64,000 nucleotides of DNA, taken from contig NZ_JACVAM010000002.1 of NCBI RefSeq assembly GCF_014851865.1, positions 868,001 to 932,000 of the forward strand, in the 5' to 3' direction. The DNA is from Pseudomonas sp. PDM16 (lineage in GTDB: Bacteria > Pseudomonadota > Gammaproteobacteria > Pseudomonadales > Pseudomonadaceae). Shown here piece after piece: positions 37,844 through 47,141 of this stretch (position 1 is its first letter; the number at the start of each line of letters is the position of its first letter). The notes beneath the pieces are model-generated. The model searched no databases. It saw only the letters and a program-made list of their open reading frames with translations, and was not told the DNA's origin. A program made the translations under genes and the position numbers.

Positions 37844-39117
37844 AGGGACTCCCTGAGTACGGGGTGAGATGTTCTGGAAAGGCTGCGCAAGGCTCCACCG
37901 CATAGCAGCCAGAAGGCTCCGCTTCCGGATACCGTCAATATGTGTTCGGAGCTGACGAAGGTAGTGGCCAGGCCGCACGAAAGCCAGAAGGCGGCCAGGG
38001 CGATGGGCTCCTGGTGCACGCGATAGCCACGCCATAGCAATAGCGAGAGGTTGGCGTAGAACCATAGGAATAGCAGGGCAGCCGGTAGCCCCAACTGGAA
38101 GGCGATGCTGAAGATAGCGCCCTCGCCACCACCAATGGCAGCGTAGCTTTGCTGGCCCGCGACCCCTCCCTGAGCACCGAGGCCGGCGCCGACGACAAGT
38201 ACACTCGGCAGGTCCGTGAAGTTCTTTTTCAAGGCATCCCAGTGCCCGATCGTCGAGCCGTCGAGGAAGTTGACGCTGGCGTGAATGATGCCGTACGACG
38301 CGATGCCAATGGCAACGAAGGCTGCAGCTACCATGATCAGGCGTGCGAGTCTGCTACGAAACAGTGAAGTGCCCGTGGCCAGGTAACCGATCAGTGCGAG
38401 GCTCGCTGCCAGCATTGCTCCCCGAGTCCCCGACATCCAGATGCCGATGAACATCAGCGATGTCAGTGCGATGCCCTGCCAGCGGGCACGCCGCTCCAGC
38501 GACGCGAGTGTCGCGATAGACACCATAGCCAGGAACATGCCCAGCGCCAGCGAGGAGGCCAGAAGTCCCGCGGCGCGCCTCTCGCGCTCCACGCCACCGT
38601 AGAAGTTCCAGGGCAATCCGTTTTCCGGGTTGGCGCCCAGCAGCATGCCTTTGATGTTCAGCATGTAGCTCGGATAGTTGATCGTCTCTACCCAGAACCA
38701 GGTATTGCTCTGCTCCCAGGCGCCGAAAACGATACTGGCGATGGCCAGGGCGGCCATCAGCGCTATGCATCGACGCAGTTGCTCCGGTCCGCGGATGCAG
38801 TAGTAGCCCACCAGGAAGAGCAGTATCGGTATCAACAGCGTGCCGAACGAGCCGATACGAATACCGAGGGCGATTTCGCTGCGACCGAGCAGCAGGTAGA
38901 TCAGGGTAATACCGCCGTAGGCGATCATGGGAATCAGCAGCGCTTTCGGTAGGCGCACCGTGAGCAGGCAGAGCCCCGCGACGATGATTATCATCAGGTC
39001 ACGCAACGGGCGCAGCATGCCTGCTTCCGGCCAGGCGCCACCGTCATATAACCAGGCGGTGACGAGATCGCCCAGGTGAATCCACAACACGATGGCCGCG
39101 AGTACGAGGAATCTCAT
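37840..39117 (-). CDS. O-antigen polymerase/ligase family membrane protein (Wzy/WaaL-like) 1
   Basis: This 425-residue protein has 10-12 membrane helices and a periplasmic loop with NPENGLPWNFYGGVERERRAAG and GIWMSGTRGAMLA, features of the O-antigen ligase/Wzy_C family. Two such proteins in one operon suggest one polymerase and one ligase, or two polymer forms. ATG 39117 overlaps the stop of the methyltransferase (ATGA); the longer upstream frame is within that gene. Confidence 0.85.
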   Translation of the reverse strand: MRFLVLAAIVLWIHLGDLVTAWLYDGGAWPEAGMLRPLRDLMIIIVAGLCLLTVRLPKALLIPMIAYGGITLIYLLLGRSEIALGIRIGSFGTLLIPILLFLVGYYCIRGPEQLRRCIALMAALAIASIVFGAWEQSNTWFWVETINYPSYMLNIKGMLLGANPENGLPWNFYGGVERERRAAGLLASSLALGMFLAMVSIATLASLERRARWQGIALTSLMFIGIWMSGTRGAMLAASLALIGYLATGTSLFRSRLARLIMVAAAFVAIGIASYGIIHASVNFLDGSTIGHWDALKKNFTDLPSVLVVGAGLGAQGGVAGQQSYAAIGGGEGAIFSIAFQLGLPAALLFLWFYANLSLLLWRGYRVHQEPIALAAFWLSCGLATTFVSSEHILTVSGSGAFWLLCGGALRSLSRTSHPVLRESL

Positions 39118-40112
39118 CTTGGTGATTTCTCGCGGCTGCCACGATGCTGCCGCCAACGTTGCAGCTCTCCGACCAGACCAGGTCCCAGCAGTGCCAGGGC
39201 TACTCTCTTGGCTTGTACCTTTATTCTGTCCTTCCAGCCCCAGCCGACCCTCTCTATCCAGCGGTCGATGGTGTTTACACTCATTGCATCGGCTGGTGCC
39301 ATGGGCGATCCAGCCAGTCTTTCCGGACGTCTGGCTTCGAGCCACAGCGTACCGTCGAGGGAGGGCAGCGTGTGAGGGCCGCAATAGAGCACTTCCAGAC
39401 CTGCCGCCTCGGCGAGCCGCCGCAAGTTGTCTGCCGAGAAGTAGCTCAGATGAGCCGGGTGTACGAACAGGCGCGTCCGCCAGTCGGCCATGAGGTCGGG
39501 CACCTCGATCCACAGCTGGCCTCCTGTTCGCAACGCACTCGCGGCCTGTTCCAGAAAGCCGCGGGGATCTATCAGATGCTCCAGCACATGGAAGGCCACG
39601 ATCCCATCCAGGCTGTTGTCGGGCAGATTGGCGAGCGCGTCGACGAAGTCCACCTTGGCTTGGTCCAGCAAGGTTCCCCGGTGGGAGAGGTCTGGCTCGC
39701 TGGCACTCAGCTGCAGGTCCTCGCGCAGTGCTGCTGCCTGGCCGAGAAATGCACCGAAGCCCGATCCCATTTCGAACAGGTGGCCGTTGCGGGGCAATCT
39801 AGGAGCGATCAGCGACAGGCGCTGGCGGGCAACCTCGACATCTCCACGCCAGGCGAAGAAGCGGGAGATGCTATTCCAGGGGACTTCGGCTGGAAATAGA
39901 CGCCGATAGGGGCCGGCGTAGAACCTCGCGAGGCCTGCCTCGGTGAAGCCAGGGGCCAGATAGACTGCGGCGCAGTATCCGCAGCGGCGCAGTTGTTGCC
40001 CCGACCCCGCGTAGACTTCCGGCCAGAAGTGCCTTTGCGCCTCGGTGGCGCCGCACAGGCGACATTGTCCTATGTCAGGCGCCAGTCCCCAGTCCTCGAT
40101 CCGTTCAGACAT
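39114..40112 (-). CDS. Class I SAM-dependent methyltransferase with N-terminal zinc-type cysteines
   Basis: The 332-residue protein starts with a Cys4 motif (CRLCGATE and CGYCAAVY) and continues with a Rossmann methyltransferase domain: motif I LFEMGSGFGAFLG, and FHVLEHLIDPRGFLEQA after the motif II region. Proteins with this layout methylate sugar residues or terminate polysaccharide chains. ATG 40112 overlaps the end of the asparagine synthase gene by eight bases. Confidence 0.85.
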   Translation of the reverse strand: MSERIEDWGLAPDIGQCRLCGATEAQRHFWPEVYAGSGQQLRRCGYCAAVYLAPGFTEAGLARFYAGPYRRLFPAEVPWNSISRFFAWRGDVEVARQRLSLIAPRLPRNGHLFEMGSGFGAFLGQAAALREDLQLSASEPDLSHRGTLLDQAKVDFVDALANLPDNSLDGIVAFHVLEHLIDPRGFLEQAASALRTGGQLWIEVPDLMADWRTRLFVHPAHLSYFSADNLRRLAEAAGLEVLYCGPHTLPSLDGTLWLEARRPERLAGSPMAPADAMSVNTIDRWIERVGWGWKDRIKVQAKRVALALLGPGLVGELQRWRQHRGSREKSPR

Positions 40113-41946
40113 AGATGTTCCTGTACCAGAGGGCCACCGACAACGCGAGCCACAAGGTGCTGTGTTGCTTGCCTCTGGCGAGGCCTGCGCGAAGCCCATC
40201 CAGATCTATGTAGTCCTTCAGTCCGGGCGGCAGGTCCTCCAGGAGTTCGCGCCACGGCAGGTTCGCCACGAGAAACTGTTCTGCATGGCCGAAGCCAGTG
40301 TTCTTGGGGGTTTCGATGAGGGACCTTGGCAGCACGCCCTCGAAGGCGTCTCTGAGCAACGCCTTGGAGCGTCCTTCTCCGACTCGCGTCAGTGCTGGTG
40401 TGGAAAAGGCCCTCTCGACGAGTCGGTGATCCATGAATGGGCTGCGCAGCTCGATTCCGGCACTCATGCTGTTGCGGTCGGCTATACGCAGTGCCATTGG
40501 CAGCAGATTGTCCAGCTCATCCTGGCGCAATCTGTCTTCGAGGTTGCCCCGCATGCTGCCCTGCAACGCCTCGAGCCGGTGCGTCTGCGATGCCCAGAGC
40601 TCGTCATTTATCAGTCCGACGCTCGGACGGCGGCGTCTCAGCAAGGTTCCCAGCAGCGGCAGAGGCAGATCCCAGGCCAGGCGGTTGAGCAGGAGACCAG
40701 GCGAGAAGGTGCGATGCCTCAGCAGCCTGACCATCTGCCCCCACTCGCCTGACATGAAGGCATCCCGCGCTGCCAGGGTGTGATAGCGAGCAATGTATCC
40801 ACCGAAGAGTTCGTCCGCGCCCTCTCCAGAAAGCACCACCTTATAGCCTTGGCTGCTGATGGCGCGATAGGTGCGGAAGCTGGCTAGAGCAGAAGGGGTG
40901 CTGAATGGCTCGCCCTGGACGCTCACCAAGCTCATCAGTTCGTCGGCGGAGGGAATGGGGTGGAAGCGCAGGATGTGGTGCAGGTCGCTGTGGCCGTTGC
41001 CGCGCATCAGCATCTCGGCGCGGGCAGACTCGTCGAATTCGGCCTGTTCGCCATCGCTGTAAGCGTAGGTAAACGCGCCTGATAGTTTTTGCCTGCGGGC
41101 CTGGGATGCACTCAGTGCGACCTGGGTGATGATGGAACTGTCGAGTCCTCCAGAAAGCAGGCTGGCAACCGGTACGTCTGCCTGTAGGCGCAGGCTCACG
41201 GCGCTCTCGACCAGCGTGCGCGCCTCTTCTACCGACAGTGCTGCTGCACTGCCGGGCTCGGGCCAGTGGTGGTAGGGGGCCGAGCTGAAGCGCCCGGCTC
41301 TACTCATGCGGCAGACCTGCCCAGGCGGGACTGCGTGAATGCCTTCGAAGAAGGTGGCATTGCCGCGTTCGGAGAAGCTGGTGATGAGGAAGTCGAAGAT
41401 TCGTTCCGCATTCGGTGCCGGATAGCCTCCACGCATCAGGGCAATGGCGCCGATTTCGCTGGCCAGCGTCGTCTGCTGGCCGTTGTGGTGCAGGTACAGG
41501 GGCTTCACACCGAGCCGATCACGGCAGTACACCAGATCGCCAGTGGGGGCATCCCAGATCACCACGGCCCACATGCCGTTGCAGCGTGAGAAAACGCCTT
41601 CCCCCCAGACTCGCCAGCCTTGCAGCAGGACTTCCGTGTCGCCGTCGGTCACGAAGACGCACCCGAGGGCGCGAAGCTCCTCGCGTAGCTCGACGAAGTT
41701 GTAGATCGCACCGTTGAACACCAGGGTGCTGCCGCTGACGGGGCAGCGCATGGGCTGCTCAGCGGCGTTGCTGGTGTCGAGGATGGCGAGGCGGCGATGG
41801 CCCAGCAGGGTCGCCGGTGTCTGGTCAACCCAGAGCAGTCCCTCGGCGTCCGGGCCGCGCCGGGCCAGGCTGGCAAGTGCCTTGCGAGTTCGTTGTTCGA
41901 GGCTATCGGGGGCGCCGAGTGTGCGTACAGCAATCAATCCGCACAT
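40105..41946 (-). CDS. Glutamine-dependent asparagine synthase-like amidotransferase (AsnB family) of the polysaccharide operon
   Basis: This 613-residue enzyme starts MCGLIAVR with the nucleophilic Cys2, so unlike the two lasso cyclases it has a working glutaminase domain (LVFNGAIYNFVELREEL; RDRLGVKPLY). The synthetase domain has LLSGGLDSSIITQ and VLSGEGADELFGGY. In surface-polysaccharide loci such proteins amidate uronic acids or aminosugar acids. The start is fixed by Cys2; the longer open frame upstream is discounted. Confidence 0.92.
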   Translation of the reverse strand: MCGLIAVRTLGAPDSLEQRTRKALASLARRGPDAEGLLWVDQTPATLLGHRRLAILDTSNAAEQPMRCPVSGSTLVFNGAIYNFVELREELRALGCVFVTDGDTEVLLQGWRVWGEGVFSRCNGMWAVVIWDAPTGDLVYCRDRLGVKPLYLHHNGQQTTLASEIGAIALMRGGYPAPNAERIFDFLITSFSERGNATFFEGIHAVPPGQVCRMSRAGRFSSAPYHHWPEPGSAAALSVEEARTLVESAVSLRLQADVPVASLLSGGLDSSIITQVALSASQARRQKLSGAFTYAYSDGEQAEFDESARAEMLMRGNGHSDLHHILRFHPIPSADELMSLVSVQGEPFSTPSALASFRTYRAISSQGYKVVLSGEGADELFGGYIARYHTLAARDAFMSGEWGQMVRLLRHRTFSPGLLLNRLAWDLPLPLLGTLLRRRRPSVGLINDELWASQTHRLEALQGSMRGNLEDRLRQDELDNLLPMALRIADRNSMSAGIELRSPFMDHRLVERAFSTPALTRVGEGRSKALLRDAFEGVLPRSLIETPKNTGFGHAEQFLVANLPWRELLEDLPPGLKDYIDLDGLRAGLARGKQHSTLWLALSVALWYRNIYV

Positions 41947-41965
41947 GGCGACGTCTCGAGGGTGT

Positions 41966-43342
41966 TCATGGTTTGAGGGGCTCAACATAGCAGGAAGATC
42001 GCCGCCACAGGGCGACAGTAGCCGACAGCAACAGCACGAGTCCCAGCACGGGGCTCTGTCCAACACCTGTACAGGCCAGCATCGATAGCATCAAGGCCGC
42101 TACGCCCCAGCGGCTGGGGCGCAGATGCTGCAGCATGAGCATGGCCACCAAAATAGCTAGCAGGCCAATGACTCTGGCCCACAACAGGTAGCCCGGGTCG
42201 CCGATCCAGGCGGCACCTGCTTGCAGGAGTGCGCTGAAGGCCAGCCCCGCTCCCTGCAATCTGGCCAGCGGACGCTCCTGACGGGCGCTGATCAATAGCA
42301 GCGCCAGAAAGCCGCCCGAGGTCGATATTCCCCAGGCGAGCAGGACGATGGCGCCCAATGCCAGCCATTCCTTCTGGTCGGTCGACAGCTCGACGTTACC
42401 CATTAGCGGTACCACGAACAGTGCCGCAGCAGTTCCCCAGAGCACCAGTGAGGCTGCGGAGAGAATATTTGCCCTTCCCCGGCTGTGCGTGGCATCGGGG
42501 AGCAGTAGCCTGGAGAACTGCACGACTACCCCGGAGAGGCCGCTCAGGATGTGGTTCAGGATCAGGAAGAAGGGGAGAAACGTCGGCGCCAGTGGTGCCA
42601 GCAGAAAGGGCGTCAGGCGGTCGTGGAGCGTGCCCCATACCCCTAGTAGTGAGAGGTGCAGAGCCGCTCCCAGCTGCCCCTTGCCTGCAAGGGGTAGCCA
42701 GAGAAGCAGGTGGCGGCTGCAGATCACACTGATGATTGCCTGCGCCAGATAGCCCAGGCTCACCGCCACGCCTGCCGACACCGCAGGCGACAGGGGCGAT
42801 ATTTGTTGAAGCAGCCACCAACTGAGCAGCGCGCAGGGCCAGGCAACCTGGGCGATCAGCAGGCCACCCAGGCGCCTGCCTTCGGTGATCATTGGCGATG
42901 AGTAGTTGAACAGTGCGAACAGGCAGCCGGCGGCGGCCCCTATCAGGTACTCCTGGCTAGACTTGTCGTCGCTCCAAAGAGGCCAGCCGACCATGACCGC
43001 AGCCAGCAGAAGCAGGGTCGCGATCATCCGGTGCCCGAGTGCGTAGCGCCAGGTACGATCCCATTCGATCGACCCACTGCGTTCCCGCAGGAAGAGCGAG
43101 GTGTATCCAAGGTCCGCCAGGAAGATCAGAGTGGTCAGCAGCAGGTGGGCGAGCCCGACCGTTCCGTAGACCGATGTTCCCAGCTGATCCAGTAGCCGCA
43201 ACTGGAATGTGAAGTTGGCGATCTGTCCCAGTCCGTAGGTGGCCGCGGCCAGCAGTAGCGAACGTCTGAATGTGTCTTTCCCGGGGCTCTGCCCTTGCTC
43301 AAGGTCGCGTGAGAGCGATGGTCCCGGTGGGCTGGGTTTCAC
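41966..43342 (-). CDS. Wzx-like polysaccharide flippase/oligosaccharide translocase
   Basis: The 458-residue protein, started at GTG 43342 (overlapping the epimerase stop, GTGA), has about 12-14 predicted membrane helices and the pattern of polysaccharide export proteins (FRRSLLLAAATYGLGQIANF at the first helix). It would move the lipid-linked repeat unit to the periplasmic face of the inner membrane, where the polymerase acts. There is little sequence conservation in this class, so the call rests on topology and context. Confidence 0.8.
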   Translation of the reverse strand: MKPSPPGPSLSRDLEQGQSPGKDTFRRSLLLAAATYGLGQIANFTFQLRLLDQLGTSVYGTVGLAHLLLTTLIFLADLGYTSLFLRERSGSIEWDRTWRYALGHRMIATLLLLAAVMVGWPLWSDDKSSQEYLIGAAAGCLFALFNYSSPMITEGRRLGGLLIAQVAWPCALLSWWLLQQISPLSPAVSAGVAVSLGYLAQAIISVICSRHLLLWLPLAGKGQLGAALHLSLLGVWGTLHDRLTPFLLAPLAPTFLPFFLILNHILSGLSGVVVQFSRLLLPDATHSRGRANILSAASLVLWGTAAALFVVPLMGNVELSTDQKEWLALGAIVLLAWGISTSGGFLALLLISARQERPLARLQGAGLAFSALLQAGAAWIGDPGYLLWARVIGLLAILVAMLMLQHLRPSRWGVAALMLSMLACTGVGQSPVLGLVLLLSATVALWRRSSCYVEPLKP

Positions 43343-44271
43343 TGTGCGTGATCCGGAAACACCACCTGGCGCAGGGCCTCTTCGAATCCCAACTGCGGTT
43401 GCCAGCCAAGGATCGCGCGCGTGCGTGCGGGATTGCCTAGTTGGCTGGGGCGGTCGACACGGCGGACGCGTGCCGGGTCGACCTCGACCTCGACTCGCTG
43501 GCCAAGTATCTGCCCCAGTTGCAGGACCAGTTGCTGTACCGAGTGCTCGATGCCGGAGCACAGGTTCAGGGTATCGAAGGGCACGTCGCGCCGGGGGTCA
43601 TTGACCATGGCGATCAGGCCGCGGGCGATATCGTCTGCGTGCAGGTAGTCTCGTCGCGGAGACAGGTTGCCCAGCCGCACCTTTCCATCCGTCGCGCCGC
43701 GCAGCTGTGCCAGTATTTCCGGAATCAGATGTCCGTTCGGGTCGTCATGGCCGATGGCGTTGAATATGCGTGCCACCCTACCGCTGCGCACACCGTCACC
43801 GCGGCTGCTCCAGAACTTCAACTGTTGCTCGTTGCTGTACTTGGACAGCGCATAGTTGTCACAAGGCGCGAGAGGACTGTCGAGCTCCGATAGCGGGCTT
43901 TCCTGCCACGCGTAGACGGCGCCGCTCGAGGCGATCACCACGCGTCCTATACCTGCGTGCTCGGCTGCAGCCAGAAGGCGCTCGGTACCCACCACGTTGA
44001 CGTCCAGGCAATGGGCGCGGCGGATCTCACACGTGGGAATGTGGTGGACGGCGGCCAGGTGCAGGATGGCCGCTGGATTGAAATCATTGAGCAGGGCGGT
44101 CAGCGTATCGGCATCGCGGATGTCGCCATTTACCGACAGAGTCGCTTCCTCCGGCATCGGCAAGCCGCTCGACAGGTCGTCGAGCACTGCCACTTCGCCC
44201 CCTGTCGCGCGCCATTGGCGGGTCGCCCTGCGGCCCAGCATTCCTGCTCCACCGGTGATGAGAAGGCGCAT
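43339..44271 (-). CDS. NAD-dependent epimerase/dehydratase (extended SDR)
   Basis: This 310-residue sugar-nucleotide enzyme has the N-terminal GGAGMLG NAD-binding loop, LHLAAVHHIPTCE, the SSGAVYAWQE region with catalytic Ser and the YALSK motif (Tyr-x-x-x-Lys). The C-terminal sugar-binding domain resembles UDP-glucose 4-epimerase relatives. Epimerisation or dehydration at C4 of a UDP-sugar for the repeat unit is likely. Its ATG overlaps the last base of the preceding TAA. Confidence 0.9.
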   Translation of the reverse strand: MRLLITGGAGMLGRRATRQWRATGGEVAVLDDLSSGLPMPEEATLSVNGDIRDADTLTALLNDFNPAAILHLAAVHHIPTCEIRRAHCLDVNVVGTERLLAAAEHAGIGRVVIASSGAVYAWQESPLSELDSPLAPCDNYALSKYSNEQQLKFWSSRGDGVRSGRVARIFNAIGHDDPNGHLIPEILAQLRGATDGKVRLGNLSPRRDYLHADDIARGLIAMVNDPRRDVPFDTLNLCSGIEHSVQQLVLQLGQILGQRVEVEVDPARVRRVDRPSQLGNPARTRAILGWQPQLGFEEALRQVVFPDHAQ

Positions 44272-45491
44272 TAATTCTGCTCCCCCACGATCAGTCGACG
44301 ACGTAGCCAGTCAGGGGCCCAGCCCAGAGGGCGATGCAGCGGCTGCAACAGCAGGCGAGCTGCCAGGACCAGGCTGAGGCCAGCGAAGGTGGCAATGAAT
44401 ACGAACAGGCCAACCCAGAGTGGGCTGCGCATCTTGATCGGTTGGTTGGAGAGAGCCGAGCGGGTCTTGATGCCAATGGCCTGCTGTCGGGCTTCCGCCA
44501 ACGCCAGCTTGAGGTTCATGTCTTCGGTGGCTTCCTGCTCCATGGCCGACAGGTGCGGGTGGGCCGCCAGCAGCTTGGTGCGGTTTTCCTGCAGCTTGTC
44601 GATGATTTCCTTGCCCGAGGCTGCATTTCGGATGGTCTCGTCCATGCCGAGCAGTATCTGGGCGGTCCAGTTCAGCTTCTCCAGTTCTCGCTGGGTCTTG
44701 CGAGACTTGGCTTGCAGCTCGGAGATCGTCGCCTCCAGCGCCACGATCTGGGGTAGCGGGGCGAGATACTTCCCGCCGCCGTCGCTGACCGAGACAATCG
44801 TGTTCTTCACGTCGCGCAGTTCCGGGTAGCGTTCCAGTAGACGCTGCATATCCTCTACACGTTGCTGCGCCTGTTCGATCTCGAATTCGGTTTGCAGCAG
44901 ATCGAGGCTGAGTTTGGGGCGTTGTGCCAACGCCACCTGGCTGCTGCGGACAAGGCCGATCAGGCTGTTGGCCACCAGAGCTTCGCGGAGGTGCCGGGTC
45001 AGGGCGTCGAGCTTCAGGTTCGACTGTTCCGCATTGCGTGCTCTTATACCCAGCTCCAGGCCAAGGCCACGAGTGTTTTGGAACTCCGCTGGCGGAATTG
45101 GATTTTCGCGAAGGTCGTCTCGGCTCAAGGCGGAACGGTAGCGCACGGTGTTGGTCCAGAAACTGGCATTTAGCGCGCTTTGCCGTAGGCCCTGGTCATT
45201 TTCATCATCGCCAGCTCCGAAGGAGCGACTTACCCAGCGTTCGTCCCACAGGAAGGGCTGTGCCTGTCGCCATTCTTCAAGCGTGACCCCTGGCACCTCT
45301 ATCAGGGCGGTAGCGGTATACAGTGGGCGTCCGGCCACCCAGATGGCGGCGGCCAGAGCGAGCAGAAGGGCTGGCAGAAAAAACAACCTGCCGAAGCGTT
45401 GATAGAAGCGCAAGACACGAAGGGCAAGTTCACCCAGTGAAATTTCGTCTTCCCGAGTGGTGCTGGGTGCTCTTACTGCCGTTGAGTGCAT
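44271..45491 (-). CDS. Polysaccharide chain-length determinant (Wzz/PCP-like) protein
   Basis: The 406-residue inner-membrane protein has one N-terminal helix (LFFLPALLLALAAAIWVAG), a large periplasmic region with long coiled-coil segments (residues 170-310), and a C-terminal helix (SPLWVGLFVFIATFAGLSLVLAA). This two-helix topology with a coiled-coil is that of polysaccharide co-polymerases that set chain length. There is no cytoplasmic tyrosine kinase domain. It is the first gene of the eight-gene minus-strand operon. Confidence 0.85.
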   Translation of the reverse strand: MHSTAVRAPSTTREDEISLGELALRVLRFYQRFGRLFFLPALLLALAAAIWVAGRPLYTATALIEVPGVTLEEWRQAQPFLWDERWVSRSFGAGDDENDQGLRQSALNASFWTNTVRYRSALSRDDLRENPIPPAEFQNTRGLGLELGIRARNAEQSNLKLDALTRHLREALVANSLIGLVRSSQVALAQRPKLSLDLLQTEFEIEQAQQRVEDMQRLLERYPELRDVKNTIVSVSDGGGKYLAPLPQIVALEATISELQAKSRKTQRELEKLNWTAQILLGMDETIRNAASGKEIIDKLQENRTKLLAAHPHLSAMEQEATEDMNLKLALAEARQQAIGIKTRSALSNQPIKMRSPLWVGLFVFIATFAGLSLVLAARLLLQPLHRPLGWAPDWLRRRLIVGEQN

Positions 45492-45970
45492 GGTTCAACC
45501 TGAAAGGGAGTGCTGAGGCCTTCTGTCGGCCGTCAGGTTCCGGTCGTACATTCATGCCTAGAGGTGCCGGGAATTTGCCATAGCCGTCAGGACGTTGCAA
45601 AGGGGGAAGGCGATCCCGGCGCTTCGGAGTCGAGTTTTCCCGAGTTCAGAGGAAGGCTGCATTCCGGCAGCTTTCTCTTCATCTTTTCCCGCGTGAGTCA
45701 TCACGATACTGGCAAAACAGCCTTTCCCTGATCTGCAGAAGCTAAATCGCCGTATGTTGGATCTTCCCTGTCCTGACTGTGGAGCACAGGAGCCTCGCCT
45801 GAGTTGGCGTCGAGATCGCCACTTTCTGTCGGTGAGTGCCTGCTAGTAGGAGCTGTGGCCTGGGGAGACGTATGAGAGGGCAGATCCGCCCCTTGAGTCT
45901 GCGCAGTGGCTATTCGCGTTCGATGGCTCGTCTGATCAACGGGCTCTTCGCTAGCGTCAGGTCGCGCGGG
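45492..45970. other. Intergenic region with no clear gene
   Basis: The 479 bases probably contain the promoter of the minus-strand polysaccharide operon. Two short plus-strand frames occur: 45754-45846, encoding a 30-residue peptide with a CPDCG pair, and 45872-45994, 40 residues. The second overlaps the neighbouring gene; neither is convincing. Confidence 0.5.
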
Positions 45971-47116
45971 TTACCCGACCGATCGTCTCAGTAACCTGAA
46001 AAGGCGTACCAGCGGATACAGGAAAGACAGGCCTCTGGGGAGCTCTATCCACTGGCTGTCCTTGCCGGTGGGGCTCAGCCAACCGCTCAAGGCATGCACC
46101 CGTGCGCGCCAGTCGTCTTGCAGGGCTATATCCAGCGCCGCTCGCTTGAGCGGGCCGATCCGCTTTGCCACCTGATCATCGGAGAGGGAATCCCTGATTG
46201 CCGCCAGCGCCAGTGTCACCATGGCCCGGCTGGCTCGGCAGGGACGGCGTATCCGTTGCAGTGGCTCCGCTACCGATAAACCGAAAAGTTTTTCGAGGAG
46301 GGTGAGGCAGGTATCGAGCATTGCACAGGTGCCGGTTCTCTGGAACTCCCGTGCGACCTGCTCCGGGTCTAGGTTTGTACACTGAAGCAGAGCGTAGATA
46401 TCAATGAGCCAGATCAGCCGGCGGAAGCAATGCTGATTCGCATGGGCAACCAAATAGGGCAGGGCTGGTATCGGTGCTAGGCTCGCGACGGGTGTGCCCT
46501 GGATGTCGACCACCTGGCTCAGGCCGCTAGTGTCTGGAAGCAGGTGCTGGTGGCGCAGCAGGCGCTGATGCAGTTCGATGCGGGGCTGGTTCTGGTGTAG
46601 CAGCACCAGTTCATGGGTGCCCTTGGGAAGAGGCAGGCATTGCCCGGGGGCGGGCAGATAGCCCTGCTGGCTCAGCACCTCGAGTGCTATTGGCCAGTGC
46701 CGTTCCGGAATCAATATGTCCAGGTCCACCCCACCCCTGGAGCCCAGCGAACCATGGGCCTGGATGGCCAGCGCGGGCCCCTTCAGTGCCACTGGCTGCA
46801 AGTCCCGCTCGGTAAGAGCTGTCGCTACGACTTTGAGTGTTCCGCCCAGCTGTAGGGCGCGAAATGCGATGGCTCGCTTCTCCTGCATCAACGCGGTCGT
46901 CCATGTGTCGCCGAGCGCTTCGACCCGGGAAGCATCGAGCAGGCCGGCGATACCGTGGTGCCTCACGAAGGATTGAATCTCCGGTGCCGGCACCCGTTCG
47001 AATCCGCGCTCGAAACCCATGAGCCACAAAGTACAGTCCAGCACTGCGCTGGAGGGATGGCGGGCATCGTCTCGAGGTGCGCTTTCACTGGGGTGGTGAG
47101 GATGGAGAGCGGGCAT
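45971..47116 (-). CDS. Uncharacterised nucleotidyltransferase family protein (PF14907 type)
   Basis: The 381-residue protein has the nucleotidyltransferase signature GSLGSRGGVDLDILIP (G-S...D-x-D) preceded by VALKGPALAIQAHG, and a long helical C-terminal domain (LIDIYALLQCT). This family accompanies lasso-peptide clusters with HPr-like kinases and also polysaccharide clusters with exosortase-type or PqqD proteins. In the former it extends or decorates a phosphorylated tail. Here it stands alone between the polysaccharide operons, about 10 kb from the lasso genes. The start is not fixed by a ribosome-binding site. Confidence 0.8.
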   Translation of the reverse strand: MPALHPHHPSESAPRDDARHPSSAVLDCTLWLMGFERGFERVPAPEIQSFVRHHGIAGLLDASRVEALGDTWTTALMQEKRAIAFRALQLGGTLKVVATALTERDLQPVALKGPALAIQAHGSLGSRGGVDLDILIPERHWPIALEVLSQQGYLPAPGQCLPLPKGTHELVLLHQNQPRIELHQRLLRHQHLLPDTSGLSQVVDIQGTPVASLAPIPALPYLVAHANQHCFRRLIWLIDIYALLQCTNLDPEQVAREFQRTGTCAMLDTCLTLLEKLFGLSVAEPLQRIRRPCRASRAMVTLALAAIRDSLSDDQVAKRIGPLKRAALDIALQDDWRARVHALSGWLSPTGKDSQWIELPRGLSFLYPLVRLFRLLRRSVG

Positions 47117-47141
47117 GGTCGGGTCAGGGGCCTGAGGCAGG

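Noticed and set aside
40105..41946. Third asparagine-synthase-like protein as a possible third lasso cyclase
   Set aside because: It begins MCGL with the glutaminase Cys2 and is embedded in the polysaccharide operon, so it is an amidotransferase, not a lasso cyclase.
45754..45994. Two short plus-strand ORFs (one with CPDCG) in the gap before the nucleotidyltransferase
   Set aside because: They are 30 and 40 residues, unsupported by similarity; the second overlaps the neighbouring gene.
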